Under the pieces are notes generated by a model. The model made no database searches and was not told where the DNA came from. It saw only the letters and a list, made by a program, of their open reading frames with translations. Below are positions 13,935 to 22,785 of a DNA stretch of 33,865 nucleotides, piece after piece. A program made the translations under genes and the position numbers. Positions within the stretch are counted from its first letter, which is position 1. Each line of letters begins with the position of its first letter. The DNA is from Nitrospirota bacterium (GTDB taxonomy: Bacteria > Nitrospirota > Thermodesulfovibrionia > Thermodesulfovibrionales > JdFR-88): NCBI GenBank assembly GCA_021812785.1, contig JAKAMR010000016.1:1-33865 (forward strand), read 5' to 3'.

Positions 13935-14546
13935 ATGCCAGAAGCGGAAAACAGGTCCGGGAATGAAATCGGACAGAACGAGAGCAGTTCCGGTCAAAAT
14001 GAGAATCGAGTCCTCCGCAAGGCGGCCTTTGCCGGCGGGTGTTTCTGGTGCATGGAGCACGCTTTCGATCAGGTCCAGGGCGTGCTCTCCGTCACGCCTG
14101 GCTACACTGGGGGACACATGGAAAACCCCACTTACGAGGATGTCGCCTCCGGGCAGACCGGCCATGCAGAGGCGGTCCTTGTGGTCTACGACCCAAGGCA
14201 GGTGGATTACGAAAAGCTCCTTGACGTCTTCTGGCGCAACATAGACCCTACCACCACGGACCGGCAGTTCTGCGATGTAGGGAACCAGTACAGGACGGCG
14301 GTTTTTTATTTTGATGATCAGCAGCGCCGTCTGGCTATGGAGTCAAGGGACCGGCTGCAAAAGACGGGGAATCTCAGGGGGCCGGTTGCCACCGGCATCG
14401 TTCCCGCGGGCAGGTTTTACCCCGCCGAAGATTATCACCAGCAGTATTACAGAAAAAACCCGGCCCTTTATGACGCCTACCGCGCCCAGTGCGGACGCGA
14501 CGAGCGCCTTAGAGAGCTTTGGGGAGATAAGGCGGGGGCCAAATAA
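13935..14546 (+). CDS. msrA: Peptide-methionine (S)-S-oxide reductase MsrA
   Basis: 203 aa from the ATG at 13935, where GGAAGGAGG lies 9 nt upstream; the longer frame to 13902 would put that site inside the gene. The MsrA signature GCFWCMEHAF (residues 35-44, catalytic Cys36) is present, with GYTGGHMENPTYEDVASGQTGHAEAV and YHQQYY. It repairs oxidised methionine in proteins, using thioredoxin-type reductant. No leader peptide is evident, so it should be cytoplasmic; the first 25 residues are a polar Asn/Ser/Glu-rich extension. The aldo/keto reductase gene follows by 22 nt in the same direction, probably in one operon. Confidence 0.95.
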   Translation: MPEAENRSGNEIGQNESSSGQNENRVLRKAAFAGGCFWCMEHAFDQVQGVLSVTPGYTGGHMENPTYEDVASGQTGHAEAVLVVYDPRQVDYEKLLDVFWRNIDPTTTDRQFCDVGNQYRTAVFYFDDQQRRLAMESRDRLQKTGNLRGPVATGIVPAGRFYPAEDYHQQYYRKNPALYDAYRAQCGRDERLRELWGDKAGAK

Positions 14547-14568
14547 GAATGGAAGGAGAAAATAAAAA

Positions 14569-15573
14569 ATGGAATTCGCACTTATTGGGGACACCGGCAT
14601 AAAGGCCACGCGCGTTTGCATCGGCACATGGGCAATAGGCGGATGGATGTGGGGAGGTTCTGACGAGAGCGAGTCGATAGCGGCCATCCAGGCCGGCCTG
14701 AAAAAAGGCTTAAACATCGTAGACACGGCCCCCGTTTACGGTTTCGGCCTTTCGGAGGAGATCGTGGGGAAGGCCATTGCGGCCGCAGGACGTGAGAACG
14801 TATATATATCCACCAAGGCAGGCATCCAATGGAGGAACGGCAGCACCTTCCGCAACGCCTCAAGCGGCAGGATCATTCAGGAGCTATCGGATTCGCTGCG
14901 GAGGCTCAAGACCAATTACGTGGACATCTACCATGTGCACTGGCCAGACCCGCTTGTCCCGGTGGAGGAAACCGCTGGGGCGATGAACAGCCTCCTTGAG
15001 CAGGGCAAGATAAGGGCCATCGGGGTCAGCAATTTCAATGTGGAGCAGATGGAGAGGTTCCGGAAAGAGGCCCCGCTGCACACATGCCAGCCCCCTTACA
15101 ACATATTCGAGCGCGGGATAGAAAAAGATGTCCTCCCCTATTGCAAAAAAAACGGGATCGCCGTGCTCGCTTACGGGGCCCTGTGCCGCGGCCTGCTTTC
15201 AGGGAAGATGAGGCCGGACGCCGTTTTTGTTGGCGACGACCTTAGGAACAAAGACCCCAAATTCCAGCAGCCGCTTTTCGGCCGGTATCTGAAGGCGGTG
15301 GATGAGCTTGCCCAGCTGGCCAGGACGCGGTATCAGAAAAGCGTGCTGGAGCTGGCCGTGCGCTGGGTGCTGGACCAGGGGGCAGACGTGGCCCTCTGGG
15401 GCGTGCGAAACCCCAGGCAACTGGAACTGGTGGAAGGCACCATGGGTTGGAGCCTGGATGAAAACGCAAAAAAAGCGATAGACGATATCATCCAGAGGAA
15501 CATACCCTCGCCCGAAGGGCCGGAATTCATGGCCCCTTCATCAAGGACGCCTGAGGAGGCGAAGGTTTATTAA
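14569..15573 (+). CDS. Aldo/keto reductase
   Basis: 334 aa, aldo/keto reductase barrel. The catalytic tetrad is visible: Asp and Tyr in NIVDTAPVYGFG, Lys in VYISTKAG, His in IYHVHWPDP. The NADPH-binding C-terminal part has IRAIGVSNF and VALWGVRNPRQL. A C-terminal extension (SPEGPEFMAPSSRTPEEAKVY) is longer than the core needs. GGAAGGAG precedes the ATG. It should reduce an aldehyde or ketone with NADPH; the substrate is unknown. It forms a likely operon with msrA. Confidence 0.92.
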   Translation: MEFALIGDTGIKATRVCIGTWAIGGWMWGGSDESESIAAIQAGLKKGLNIVDTAPVYGFGLSEEIVGKAIAAAGRENVYISTKAGIQWRNGSTFRNASSGRIIQELSDSLRRLKTNYVDIYHVHWPDPLVPVEETAGAMNSLLEQGKIRAIGVSNFNVEQMERFRKEAPLHTCQPPYNIFERGIEKDVLPYCKKNGIAVLAYGALCRGLLSGKMRPDAVFVGDDLRNKDPKFQQPLFGRYLKAVDELAQLARTRYQKSVLELAVRWVLDQGADVALWGVRNPRQLELVEGTMGWSLDENAKKAIDDIIQRNIPSPEGPEFMAPSSRTPEEAKVY

Positions 15574-15630
15574 TGGAAAATTTATTAACAAAGATTTATT
15601 AATATGAAGACATCCAAAAGATCTTGCTGA
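15566..15630 (+). promoter_or_regulatory. Two mini-ORFs and TTTATTAA repeats before the outer-membrane gene
   Basis: TTTATTAA occurs at 15566, 15581 and 15595. An ATG at 15573 (overlapping the reductase stop) opens MENLLTKIY and a stop. A second ATG at 15604 opens MKTSKRSC and a stop (15628-15630) that overlaps the TTG start (15624) of the next gene. This could couple translation of the barrel protein to short leaders. Confidence 0.4.
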
Positions 15631-17015
15631 AAAATTCAAACAGCCCGCCCGGATGTCAGAGGTTTGGCCGGATATTGGGCCGGATATTGTTTTGCCTTTT
15701 GGCCTTCGCGTTATTATTTTCAATAGCCGTTAACACCGCATGGGCAGGCGGCGCTCGGGGCGTTAACGATGAGACACTCCAAACCGATGGCGGGCGCTAT
15801 CAAACGCCGCTTTTCGGGCAGGGGTTCAGGGGAAACGTCTTTGGCCGTGAGGTGACGGTGGCCCCGTTCAACACGCGCTCCATCTCCTCCTGGGACCTGG
15901 GGATCGATCTGGCGGAGCCGCCCCCGCAGGACTCCGAACTCCTGCCCGTGGGCAGCCTTTACTTCTGGCGGCATCCGGACAGCGCGCACCTGCTGCGCGC
16001 TGAGGTCTCCGGGGTTTATGACGACATATTCTGGGCCCGGCGGCTGGCGGTGGAAACTTCGAAAAAACCGCTTCCCCCTGGGGGCTTTGAGGCGGTCCTG
16101 ACCTTCAACAACTTCACCCTGCCCTTGGCCAGGGCTGAGTTGGTTGACGGCCGCGCCCTCAAATCCGAAGAGCTCCTTTGGGGGTATGCGCGCGCCGGGC
16201 TTGGCGTGGGCTACCGCCGCCAGGTGCGCCCCGGCAATCAGGACAACATGTTCGCCGCCGGCCTCATGTTCGAGCCGGGCTTTCTTTTTTTTGACAGGGG
16301 CCCGGACACGGCGGGAGCATTCTCGGTGCCCGAAAACACCCTGGAACTCCGCGCCCATTTGCAGGTGCGCCTGGATGCATTAAAACGGAACATCCTTAAG
16401 CTTGCGCACGATGGGTACGCCGCGGGCGCCGACCTTGTTTACGGGCACCGCACGGACTGGCGGGACTGGGGAACAGATGGCGCGGAGAAGGCCGCTCACG
16501 GACGGAATTATCTTTCTTTTGCCGGATATTTCCTAAAGGCAGGCGATGTGCCATGGGCAACCGGCAGCAGCCGCCAGCGGCTTATAGCCTCCTTGAACGG
16601 GGGCGTGGGCTATCACCTGGACCGGTTTTCCGCGCCGCGCGTGGGCGGCGGACCGGACCCGCTGGGAGAGGAATACGGTTCCACCTGGATACCGGTTCTG
16701 CCAGGGGCGTCTATCTGGGAGTTCTTCCCGCACCATTACATCATTTTCACTGGCGAGTACCGCTTTGAGCCCGTCTTTTTCACATATCTGGGCCTTGATG
16801 CCGCAGCCGGCTGGCTGGACCGCCTGAGAAACCAAAACACCGGAGGCGGACCGGTAACAAAAAATGATGTCATGTCTTCCGTTGGGACGCGGATCACGAC
16901 CGGTTTTTTCTTTAACACACGCCTGCAGATCGCCTATAACTATAACTTTTCGGTCGTCAGGAAAGGCTCCTACGGCGGACACGAGCTTTTGATACAGCTG
17001 TCGGGCAACCTCTAG
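15624..17015 (+). CDS. Outer-membrane beta-barrel protein, unknown function
   Basis: About 463 aa from a TTG at 15624; no ATG or GTG exists in frame upstream of the signal peptide and no Shine-Dalgarno is clear, so the start is uncertain. The N-terminus is a signal peptide (ILGRILFCLLAFALLFSIAVNTAWAGG). The mature part alternates aromatic and polar residues in many short strands (SLYFWRHPDSAHLLRAEVSGVYDDIFWARRL, LGVGYRRQVRPGNQDNMFAAGLMFEPGFLFF), and the end NTRLQIAYNYNFSVV...GGHELLIQLSGNL fits an outer-membrane barrel. I recognise no specific family. It follows the reductase by 50 nt and ends at a strong terminator. Confidence 0.75.
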   Translation: MLKNSNSPPGCQRFGRILGRILFCLLAFALLFSIAVNTAWAGGARGVNDETLQTDGGRYQTPLFGQGFRGNVFGREVTVAPFNTRSISSWDLGIDLAEPPPQDSELLPVGSLYFWRHPDSAHLLRAEVSGVYDDIFWARRLAVETSKKPLPPGGFEAVLTFNNFTLPLARAELVDGRALKSEELLWGYARAGLGVGYRRQVRPGNQDNMFAAGLMFEPGFLFFDRGPDTAGAFSVPENTLELRAHLQVRLDALKRNILKLAHDGYAAGADLVYGHRTDWRDWGTDGAEKAAHGRNYLSFAGYFLKAGDVPWATGSSRQRLIASLNGGVGYHLDRFSAPRVGGGPDPLGEEYGSTWIPVLPGASIWEFFPHHYIIFTGEYRFEPVFFTYLGLDAAAGWLDRLRNQNTGGGPVTKNDVMSSVGTRITTGFFFNTRLQIAYNYNFSVVRKGSYGGHELLIQLSGNL

Positions 17016-17044
17016 CGGGCTTTTTTTTGCAAAGAACGGGGCAT

Positions 17045-17102
17045 TTTTCCTCCGGCCCTCACCTTTTCAGACAGGGCCGAAAAGGTGAGGGCCGGAGGAA
17101 AA
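17045..17102. terminator. Strong bidirectional rho-independent terminator
   Basis: A perfect 24-bp inverted repeat (17045-17068 and 17079-17102) with a 10-nt loop lies between two convergent genes. The arms begin and end with four T or A, giving short T-runs in both directions. Confidence 0.9.
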
Positions 17103-17106
17103 GCAA

Positions 17107-17544
17107 TCAGGACTTCAGTGCGGCCAGTCTCGTTTTTAATGTTATCTGCACCCCGGCCAAGGCCTGGGAGACGGGGCAGTTCTTTTTGGCCGCCTCCGCC
17201 TGCTGCTGGAATTTGCTTTCATCAATGCCCGGCACCTGCGCCTCGCAGTCAAGCTCGCTCTTTGTGATCTTGAAACCGTCTCCGCTTTTTTCGACATGCA
17301 CATTCGCCGTGGTCCTGATGTGCTCCGGCTTAAACCCTGCCTGCTCAAGGAGCATGGAAAGGGCCATGGAAAAACAGCCCGCGTGCGCCGCGGCGATGAG
17401 CTCTTCAGGATTTGTGCCCTGTCCCTGCTCGAAGCGGGACGAGAACGAATAAGGGCCTTCGAACAAGCCGCTTCCAAGCTTCATCATTCCTTTGCCGTTT
17501 TTAAGGTTTCCATCCCATATGGCTTCTGATTTGCGTACCGGCAT
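17107..17544 (-). CDS. OsmC-family peroxiredoxin (organic hydroperoxide reductase)
   Basis: 145 aa, a normal length for OsmC/Ohr. The two redox cysteines are Cys57 in AAAHAGCFSMAL and Cys123 in KKNCPVSQAL, and TNPEELIAAAHAGC is the OsmC signature; Arg37 or a neighbour may complete the site. It reduces organic hydroperoxides with a dithiol donor. The ATG at 17544 is preceded by AGGAGGT at 8 nt. It stands alone, next to a strong terminator. Together with MsrA it suggests repair of oxidative damage in this neighbourhood, although they are not in one operon. Confidence 0.92.
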   Translation of the reverse strand: MPVRKSEAIWDGNLKNGKGMMKLGSGLFEGPYSFSSRFEQGQGTNPEELIAAAHAGCFSMALSMLLEQAGFKPEHIRTTANVHVEKSGDGFKITKSELDCEAQVPGIDESKFQQQAEAAKKNCPVSQALAGVQITLKTRLAALKS

Positions 17545-17763
17545 TCTTGACTACCTCCTGACGATCCGATTTTGAATAAAAAAAGTCTATCAGGAAAAAA
17601 TCTTTTTACAACTGAAATAAAAGAGGGATACGGGCCAGTTTGATAAATACCGCCAGACGAGGCTCATTCGCTTTCACTCTAACAGTAACTGCGTCAAAAA
17701 TGACCGTCTGCGACACGCCGGCTGTCCCGCGGGAGAAATAACCGCCTTTGTTTTAATATAAAT

Positions 17764-18963
17764 ATGATGAAATGCGATGTCATCGTCATAGGGGCAGGCG
17801 CCGCGGGACTGATGTGCGCGATCGAGGCCGCCAGGCGCGGCCGGTCCGTTATCGTGCTGGAGCACGGGAAGCCGGGCAGAAAGGTGCTTGCCTCCGGAGG
17901 GGGCCGCTCCAATTTCACAAATCTTGAGCTGGGGGCGGACAATTACCTCTCGGAAAATCCCGATTTCACCAGGTCCGCGCTGGCTGGTTTCACTCCCGGC
18001 GATATCATCGGGTTCCTTGAAAGCCGGGGTGTGCCGTTTGCCCAAAAGGAAAACGGCCAACTCTTTCTGAAAGGCAGTTCCAGGGCGCTGCTGGAGCTGC
18101 TGCTTGGCAAGTGCAGAGAAAACGGCGCGGCCGTAATTACCGGCATAAACATAAAGGGCTTCGGTAAAAAGGCAGCCCGGTTCAACGTGGACACGAATAA
18201 AAAGGTCTGTTTCGATTCGGAATCTTTGGTGGTGGCAACCGGAGGGCTCTCGTATCCGGAGCTTGGGGCCACGGACCTGGGCTACAGGATAGCGTCCAGG
18301 TTCGGGCTGAGGATCACACCGCTACGTCCGGCCCTTGTTCCATTTACATTCGCCCCGGAGGAAGCGCATAGGTTCAGCGGCCTGTGCGGCCTGTCGCTGC
18401 AGGCAGAAATATCCTGCGGCGGGGGAAAAAATAAAAGCAAAAGAACTTTCACGGGGGACATCCTTTTCACCCACAGGGGTCTGAGCGGCCCTGCGGCCCT
18501 GCAGGCCTCTTTGTACTGGGCCCCCGGGGAAGAACTCTCGATAGACCTTCTGCCCGATGCCGATATTAAAGGGATGTTCATGAAAGACAGAGGCAGGTCC
18601 GTGGAGATGCAGAACTATCTTTCAGGCTTCCTGCCCCGGCGTATGGCCCTTAAGTGGTGCGGCAGCTTTCTTTCTTCGTCCTCAAAAAAACCGCTGCGCC
18701 TTCATTCGCAGCGGGAGCTTGAGAGCGCGGCGGAAGCCCTTCATAACTGGACCTTCCGGCCGGCCGGTACGGAGGGATACAGGACGGCGGAGGTGACGGC
18801 AGGCGGAGTGGACACCAGGGAACTTTCCTCAAGGACCATGGAGTGCGGGAAGGTGCCGGGGCTTTTTTTTGCCGGAGAGGTGATGGACGTAACGGGGCAG
18901 CTTGGGGGTTATAACCTCCACTGGGCCTGGGCGTCGGGGTGCGCGGCGGGCAGATATGCGTAA
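17764..18963 (+). CDS. HI0933/YhiN-family FAD-dependent oxidoreductase
   Basis: 399 aa. The N-terminal Rossmann motif is VIVIGAGAAGLMCAIEAARRG, followed by the family pattern PGRKVLASGGGRSNFTN. A second dinucleotide part is VVATGGLSYPELGATDLGYRIA, and the C-terminal FAD motif is FFAGEVMDVTGQLGGYNLHWAW. These define the HI0933 (YhiN, BaiN-like) flavoproteins, whose cellular role is mostly unknown. Start: tandem ATGs at 17764 and 17767 with no Shine-Dalgarno but a TATAAAT directly upstream, so a leaderless or very short leader mRNA is possible. maf overlaps its 3' end by 8 nt. Confidence 0.9.
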   Translation: MMKCDVIVIGAGAAGLMCAIEAARRGRSVIVLEHGKPGRKVLASGGGRSNFTNLELGADNYLSENPDFTRSALAGFTPGDIIGFLESRGVPFAQKENGQLFLKGSSRALLELLLGKCRENGAAVITGINIKGFGKKAARFNVDTNKKVCFDSESLVVATGGLSYPELGATDLGYRIASRFGLRITPLRPALVPFTFAPEEAHRFSGLCGLSLQAEISCGGGKNKSKRTFTGDILFTHRGLSGPAALQASLYWAPGEELSIDLLPDADIKGMFMKDRGRSVEMQNYLSGFLPRRMALKWCGSFLSSSSKKPLRLHSQRELESAAEALHNWTFRPAGTEGYRTAEVTAGGVDTRELSSRTMECGKVPGLFFAGEVMDVTGQLGGYNLHWAWASGCAAGRYA

Positions 18964-19588
18964 CAATCAAAATAAAAATATAAAAACAAAAATAATACTT
19001 GCATCCGCATCGGAAAGAAGAAGGGATATACTGGGCCTGACGGGGCTTCAGTTTACAGTAGAGGAAAGCGGGGTTGAGGAGGTGATGAGCGAATGCGTGC
19101 CGCCCCGGAGGCTGGCCAGGCTTCTATCCAGGCAGAAAGCGGAGGCGGTCGCGGCGAGAGAAAAAGAAAAGAAAAAGAAAAAGAAAAAAGGGGGAAACGC
19201 GCTAGTGATCGCGGCGGACACCTTTATAAGCATTAACGGCCGGTATCTGGGAAAGGCGCAAGATCAGGCGGAGGCCAGCGCGATGCTCAGGGCTTTAAGC
19301 GGACGAGCGCATCTTGTTGTCACGGGCTACACGGTGATAGACTCTTCAAGCGGGAAACGGATATCCGGCTCCTCAGAGACAAAGGTCTATTTCAGACGGC
19401 TTCACAAAGAGGAGATAGAATCTTATGTAAAGACCGGCGAGCCCATTGGCAAGGCCGGGGCATACGCCATACAGGGGCTTGGAGCCGCCCTTGTCAGAAA
19501 GATCGAGGGGGATTTTTTTAACGTGGTGGGCCTGCCCTTAAGCGCCCTTATAATGACGCTTAATAAATTCGGCATACGGATTTTGTAG
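18956..19588 (+). CDS. maf: Maf-family nucleoside triphosphate pyrophosphatase with poly-Lys insertion
   Basis: 210 aa from the ATG at 18956, which overlaps the flavoprotein gene by 8 nt. Maf features: ILASASERRRDIL, the catalytic Asp in VIAADTFI, the SGRAHLVVTGYTV segment and GEPIGKAGAYAIQGLGA. Maf proteins hydrolyse non-canonical or excess NTPs (dTTP/UTP type) to NMP and pyrophosphate. Between the helix QKAEAVAAR and VIAADT there is a highly basic EKEKKKKKKKGG insertion encoded by an A/G low-complexity run (about 19158-19195), which is not usual for the family. It probably forms an exposed loop. Run length may vary between isolates. Confidence 0.9.
   Translation: MRNNQNKNIKTKIILASASERRRDILGLTGLQFTVEESGVEEVMSECVPPRRLARLLSRQKAEAVAAREKEKKKKKKKGGNALVIAADTFISINGRYLGKAQDQAEASAMLRALSGRAHLVVTGYTVIDSSSGKRISGSSETKVYFRRLHKEEIESYVKTGEPIGKAGAYAIQGLGAALVRKIEGDFFNVVGLPLSALIMTLNKFGIRIL
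19158..19195. repeat. A/G microsatellite inside maf
   Basis: A run of repeating A4-6G units (AAAAAG type) on the coding strand encodes Glu-Lys-rich residues. Slippage here would change length or frame. Confidence 0.75.
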
Positions 19589-19730
19589 CCGGCGGCTCAA
19601 AAATTTGCGGCCCTTTTGTCTTTGGGCCATTGTTTTATGATCTGCAATAATTCCCTCACATATGCGTTTTTGCATCTGGCATCGCCCTCTCTGCCTCAAA
19701 AAACTCCATTTACTGTCCCTCCCCGCACAT

Positions 19731-20141
19731 TTAAATTTGCTCTTGGGGCTCGTCCTTTTCCCGCGGCAACATTTTCACGAAGTCCTCGATCATGCCCAGA
19801 AAACCACGTTTCAGTTTTTTGCTGCGGAGCCCCCTGTAAAGCATAAGAAGCCTTGCCTCCTCATTAAAAATGGCCTGTAAGGCATTCGGCTCGCCCCCCT
19901 TGCGAGGGTCTTCCTCATCCAGAAAAAAACTTGAAGGCATTCCCAATGCTTCGGCTATCTGCTCGATCCTGGAAAGGGTGAGCCTGTTTATACCTCTTTC
20001 ATATTTTTGCACCTGCTGGTATGAAATCCCGATCCTGTCCGCAAGCTGCATCTGGGAAAGCCCGCATGATTTCCTCGTCTGTCTGATCAGCTCCCCTAGC
20101 GCCTTGTCGCTCATGAACGTTTCAGTCTTTTCCCAATACAT
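19731..20141 (-). CDS. XRE-family transcription regulator
   Basis: 136 aa. The helix-turn-helix ELIRQTRKSCGLSQMQLADRIGISYQQVQKYERGINRLTLSRIEQIAEALG is at about residues 17-67. The C-terminal 60 residues are helical and charged (EEARLLMLYRGLRSKKLKRGFLGMIEDFVKML), with no ligand-binding or peptidase domain. The ATG at 20141 has GGAGAGGGAG upstream; a second Met at residue 10 is possible. A 17-bp palindrome (20198-20236) lies about 57 nt upstream and may be its own operator. The genes it controls are not evident. Confidence 0.88.
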   Translation of the reverse strand: MYWEKTETFMSDKALGELIRQTRKSCGLSQMQLADRIGISYQQVQKYERGINRLTLSRIEQIAEALGMPSSFFLDEEDPRKGGEPNALQAIFNEEARLLMLYRGLRSKKLKRGFLGMIEDFVKMLPREKDEPQEQI

Positions 20142-20197
20142 ATCTCCCTCTCCTGAAATTTGGGTTAGCCTCTAATTTTCCCATTTTGAAAGTCATT

Positions 20198-20236
20198 CAG
20201 CATGCAGTGCCTTGCTCCCCAAGGCACTGCATGCTG
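20198..20236. repeat. Perfect 17-bp inverted repeat with 5-nt loop
   Basis: CAGCATGCAGTGCCTTG and its exact reverse complement flank CTCCC, between the GGDEF-EAL stop and the XRE start. No T-run follows on either strand, so it could be a stabilising hairpin, a REP-like element or an operator rather than a classical terminator. Confidence 0.7.
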
Positions 20237-20296
20237 CTGTATTCATACGTTTTATCTGAACGCAGGGACGGCCCAATGAGCGAACATATAATGCGT

Positions 20297-22690
20297 TCAA
20301 CGGTCCTGCCCGCTGTAAAAATCCCTGGCGGGTCTGCCCACATAGTAGCCCTGGTCATAAACTATTCCGGCCTGTCTTACGGCCCTCATGATATCTTCAT
20401 CCTCAACGTATTCGGCGACCGTCTTGATGCCGAATTCCCTGCATAGCGCCACCATTGCCTTCACCAGCGCCATGTCCCTTGCGTCGGAGATCATGTTCTT
20501 TATGAATTCCCCTTCGATCTTCACAAAGTCTATCGGGAACCGCTTGATATACTGGAATGATGAAAAACCGGAGCCGAAGTCGTCTATCGCAAAATTAAAA
20601 CCCTCGGCCTTCAGGTCCCGCACGAACTTCTCCAGAAGAGAGATGTTCTTGACCGTGTCCCTTTCTGTGATCTCAAATACTATCCTGCGGTGGTCCATGC
20701 CGTAATTTTTGGCCAGCTTCAGCACGCCCGGAATGAATTCCCTGAGGATCAGGGACTTGGGCGACAGATTGACGAACAGGAGTCCGTCATAACCCTCTTC
20801 CCGCACCTTCAGGAAGGCCTTTTCCATGACTATTTGGTCCAGCTTGCTTATCACCGCCAGCTTCTCGGCGATCTCTATGAACTCCCCCGCCGCCAGAATG
20901 CCCTTGTCCGTCTGGAGCCTGCAGAGGACCTCATGGCATTCGACCCTGCCCGTCTCCATGTTGACGATCGGCTGAAAGTAGGGGATGACCCTTTTTTCTT
21001 CGAGCGCCTTTGTGACGATCGCGGACATTTCCCCTGCCGCCCTGAATACCTCGACTATGTCCTCTTCGGTTGGGATGATGATCGTGTTCTTCCCCCCGCT
21101 TTTAGCTTTGTACATCATGTTGTCGGCAAACAGGAAAAGGTCCTTTGCCGTTGTGGCATGAATGGGATAAACGGAAAAACCGATGGAGGCAGTGGCCTTC
21201 ACCGTTACCCCGTCAATCGTGGAAAAAGATACTGCGCTGATATTCTCCCTGAGCCTGTTAGCGACAAAAAAAGCCTGCGCCTCATCGGCGTCCTGAAGAA
21301 TGACGGCAAATTCGTCGCCCCCATACCTGGAGAGGATATCGCCGGTCCTCAGGGTATTTTGCATCGCGGCGGCGATCTCCGTAAGGAAACGGTCACCGGC
21401 GATATGCCCGTGCGAGTCGTTGATGTTCTTGAAATTGTCCAGGTCTATTACGAGCACCGCAAACTTGTACCCGTAGCGGTCCGCCCTGCCTATCTCATAC
21501 CCCAGCAATTCCCAGAACAGCCTCTGGTTATAAAGATTGGTCAGGGGGTCCCTTGTCGCGTAATATGCAAGGTCCATGGTGTATTTAGAGATGGCCTTAA
21601 TGGAGCCCACAACATTCAAGAGGGTGGTCAATATGCCGTCGATGGCAAGCGAGCGGACGGGGTCCCCCGCCAGTGACGGATGTATGCCTATTCCGGCCAC
21701 TCCCTGGATAGTGGGGTTCTGGACCAGCAGGGCTTTGGTCTTCAGCACAATGTCCTCTTCATTTATGTCCGCCGGAGCGGGGAATTCGGACATTATGTTA
21801 TGGTTGATCTTGAGAGCGGGAGAGTTGCCCATGCCCTCGCTTATACCGGAGACCTCCCGGCGGACGGCCTTTTCAACGGCCTGCCTTGTCCTGTCAGACG
21901 GCGCGCCGGCCCAGAAGATATCGAGATCGTACAGCTCATTGTTGACCTGAAAAACGGAAAAGAGCACGCATGCGTCGATTACCGTGTTGATCTCGCACAG
22001 CAGGCGATGGACGTGTTCCTTCCAGTCCCTGACCACTTCTGAGGTGATGACGAATTTCTCCAGCACCTGGAGCTCGAATTCGAGAGTCTTTCTGTCTACC
22101 GCAACATCCCTGATGCGCCCCGCGAAGCAGCCCAGCTCCGTCAGTATGCTGTTGAACTCAACAAACCCTATGCATTGGCCGGAACGGTCCATTTCGAGCT
22201 TTGTCAGGTCTCCGACGCTGCTTACAGCGCGTATTTTTTCAAGGAACAGTTTTGTTGAACAGTTGATCTTCGCCTTCAGCACGGTCGAGATGACGCCGGC
22301 CATGATAAACGGTATTGGGGACAGGACCAGGAAAAAGAATGTAAATTTTCTTTTTATGCGGGCAATTGAGAGCTCAACGCTCCGCATGTGGCCTGTTCCC
22401 GGCCCGCGCCCGGTTTCATTCGCCATGTATTCAGGGACCGTCATATTTGCCCTCCCTTGATAGGCCGGACGGGGAGCTGCTTCGCGCGCATAAATGAAAA
22501 AAGCGATCACCAGGGCCAAATTGAAGCTGAGAAAGGAAACGGCGAGGGTGGACACGCAGACAAAGGACTTAAGCCGGTACTGCCTTTTTAGGACTGTCCG
22601 GGCCAGAGGCTCCCCGGCATAGCGCAACATTGCTTTTTCTATATTCCCGAAAAATTCAAATACTCTTCTCACTTGATGCCACCTCGTCAT
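20297..22690 (-). CDS. Membrane GGDEF-EAL cyclic-di-GMP protein
   Basis: About 797 aa from the ATG at 22690 (a GTG at 22672 with GAGGTGG upstream is an alternative). Two membrane helices at about 42-68 and 115-140 flank a short periplasmic loop. A GAF-like region follows (about 200-360), then GGDEF with intact YGGDEFAV and the inhibitory RTGD site. The EAL domain has EVL in place of EAL but keeps FVNLSPKSL, ITERDT, AIDDFGSGFSSF, VKIEG and TVAEYVED, so most metal- and substrate-binding residues are present. The protein may both make and break cyclic-di-GMP, or use one domain as a sensor. It is alone in its transcript direction; bacteriohemerythrin lies 95 nt upstream on the same strand and may be co-transcribed. 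Confidence 0.92.
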   Translation of the reverse strand: MTRWHQVRRVFEFFGNIEKAMLRYAGEPLARTVLKRQYRLKSFVCVSTLAVSFLSFNLALVIAFFIYAREAAPRPAYQGRANMTVPEYMANETGRGPGTGHMRSVELSIARIKRKFTFFFLVLSPIPFIMAGVISTVLKAKINCSTKLFLEKIRAVSSVGDLTKLEMDRSGQCIGFVEFNSILTELGCFAGRIRDVAVDRKTLEFELQVLEKFVITSEVVRDWKEHVHRLLCEINTVIDACVLFSVFQVNNELYDLDIFWAGAPSDRTRQAVEKAVRREVSGISEGMGNSPALKINHNIMSEFPAPADINEEDIVLKTKALLVQNPTIQGVAGIGIHPSLAGDPVRSLAIDGILTTLLNVVGSIKAISKYTMDLAYYATRDPLTNLYNQRLFWELLGYEIGRADRYGYKFAVLVIDLDNFKNINDSHGHIAGDRFLTEIAAAMQNTLRTGDILSRYGGDEFAVILQDADEAQAFFVANRLRENISAVSFSTIDGVTVKATASIGFSVYPIHATTAKDLFLFADNMMYKAKSGGKNTIIIPTEEDIVEVFRAAGEMSAIVTKALEEKRVIPYFQPIVNMETGRVECHEVLCRLQTDKGILAAGEFIEIAEKLAVISKLDQIVMEKAFLKVREEGYDGLLFVNLSPKSLILREFIPGVLKLAKNYGMDHRRIVFEITERDTVKNISLLEKFVRDLKAEGFNFAIDDFGSGFSSFQYIKRFPIDFVKIEGEFIKNMISDARDMALVKAMVALCREFGIKTVAEYVEDEDIMRAVRQAGIVYDQGYYVGRPARDFYSGQDR

Positions 22691-22785
22691 TTTCCGCAAA
22701 AAAAAGGATTTATTTCATCCTGATTTTTAATAAGAAAGCTCATTCGATGCTCCGTCATTTTTAGCAGATCAACCCCGCCTCAGCG

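Noticed and set aside
20690..21676. 328-codon plus-strand ORF
   Set aside because: Antisense to the GGDEF-EAL gene, whose domain motifs are intact on the other strand.
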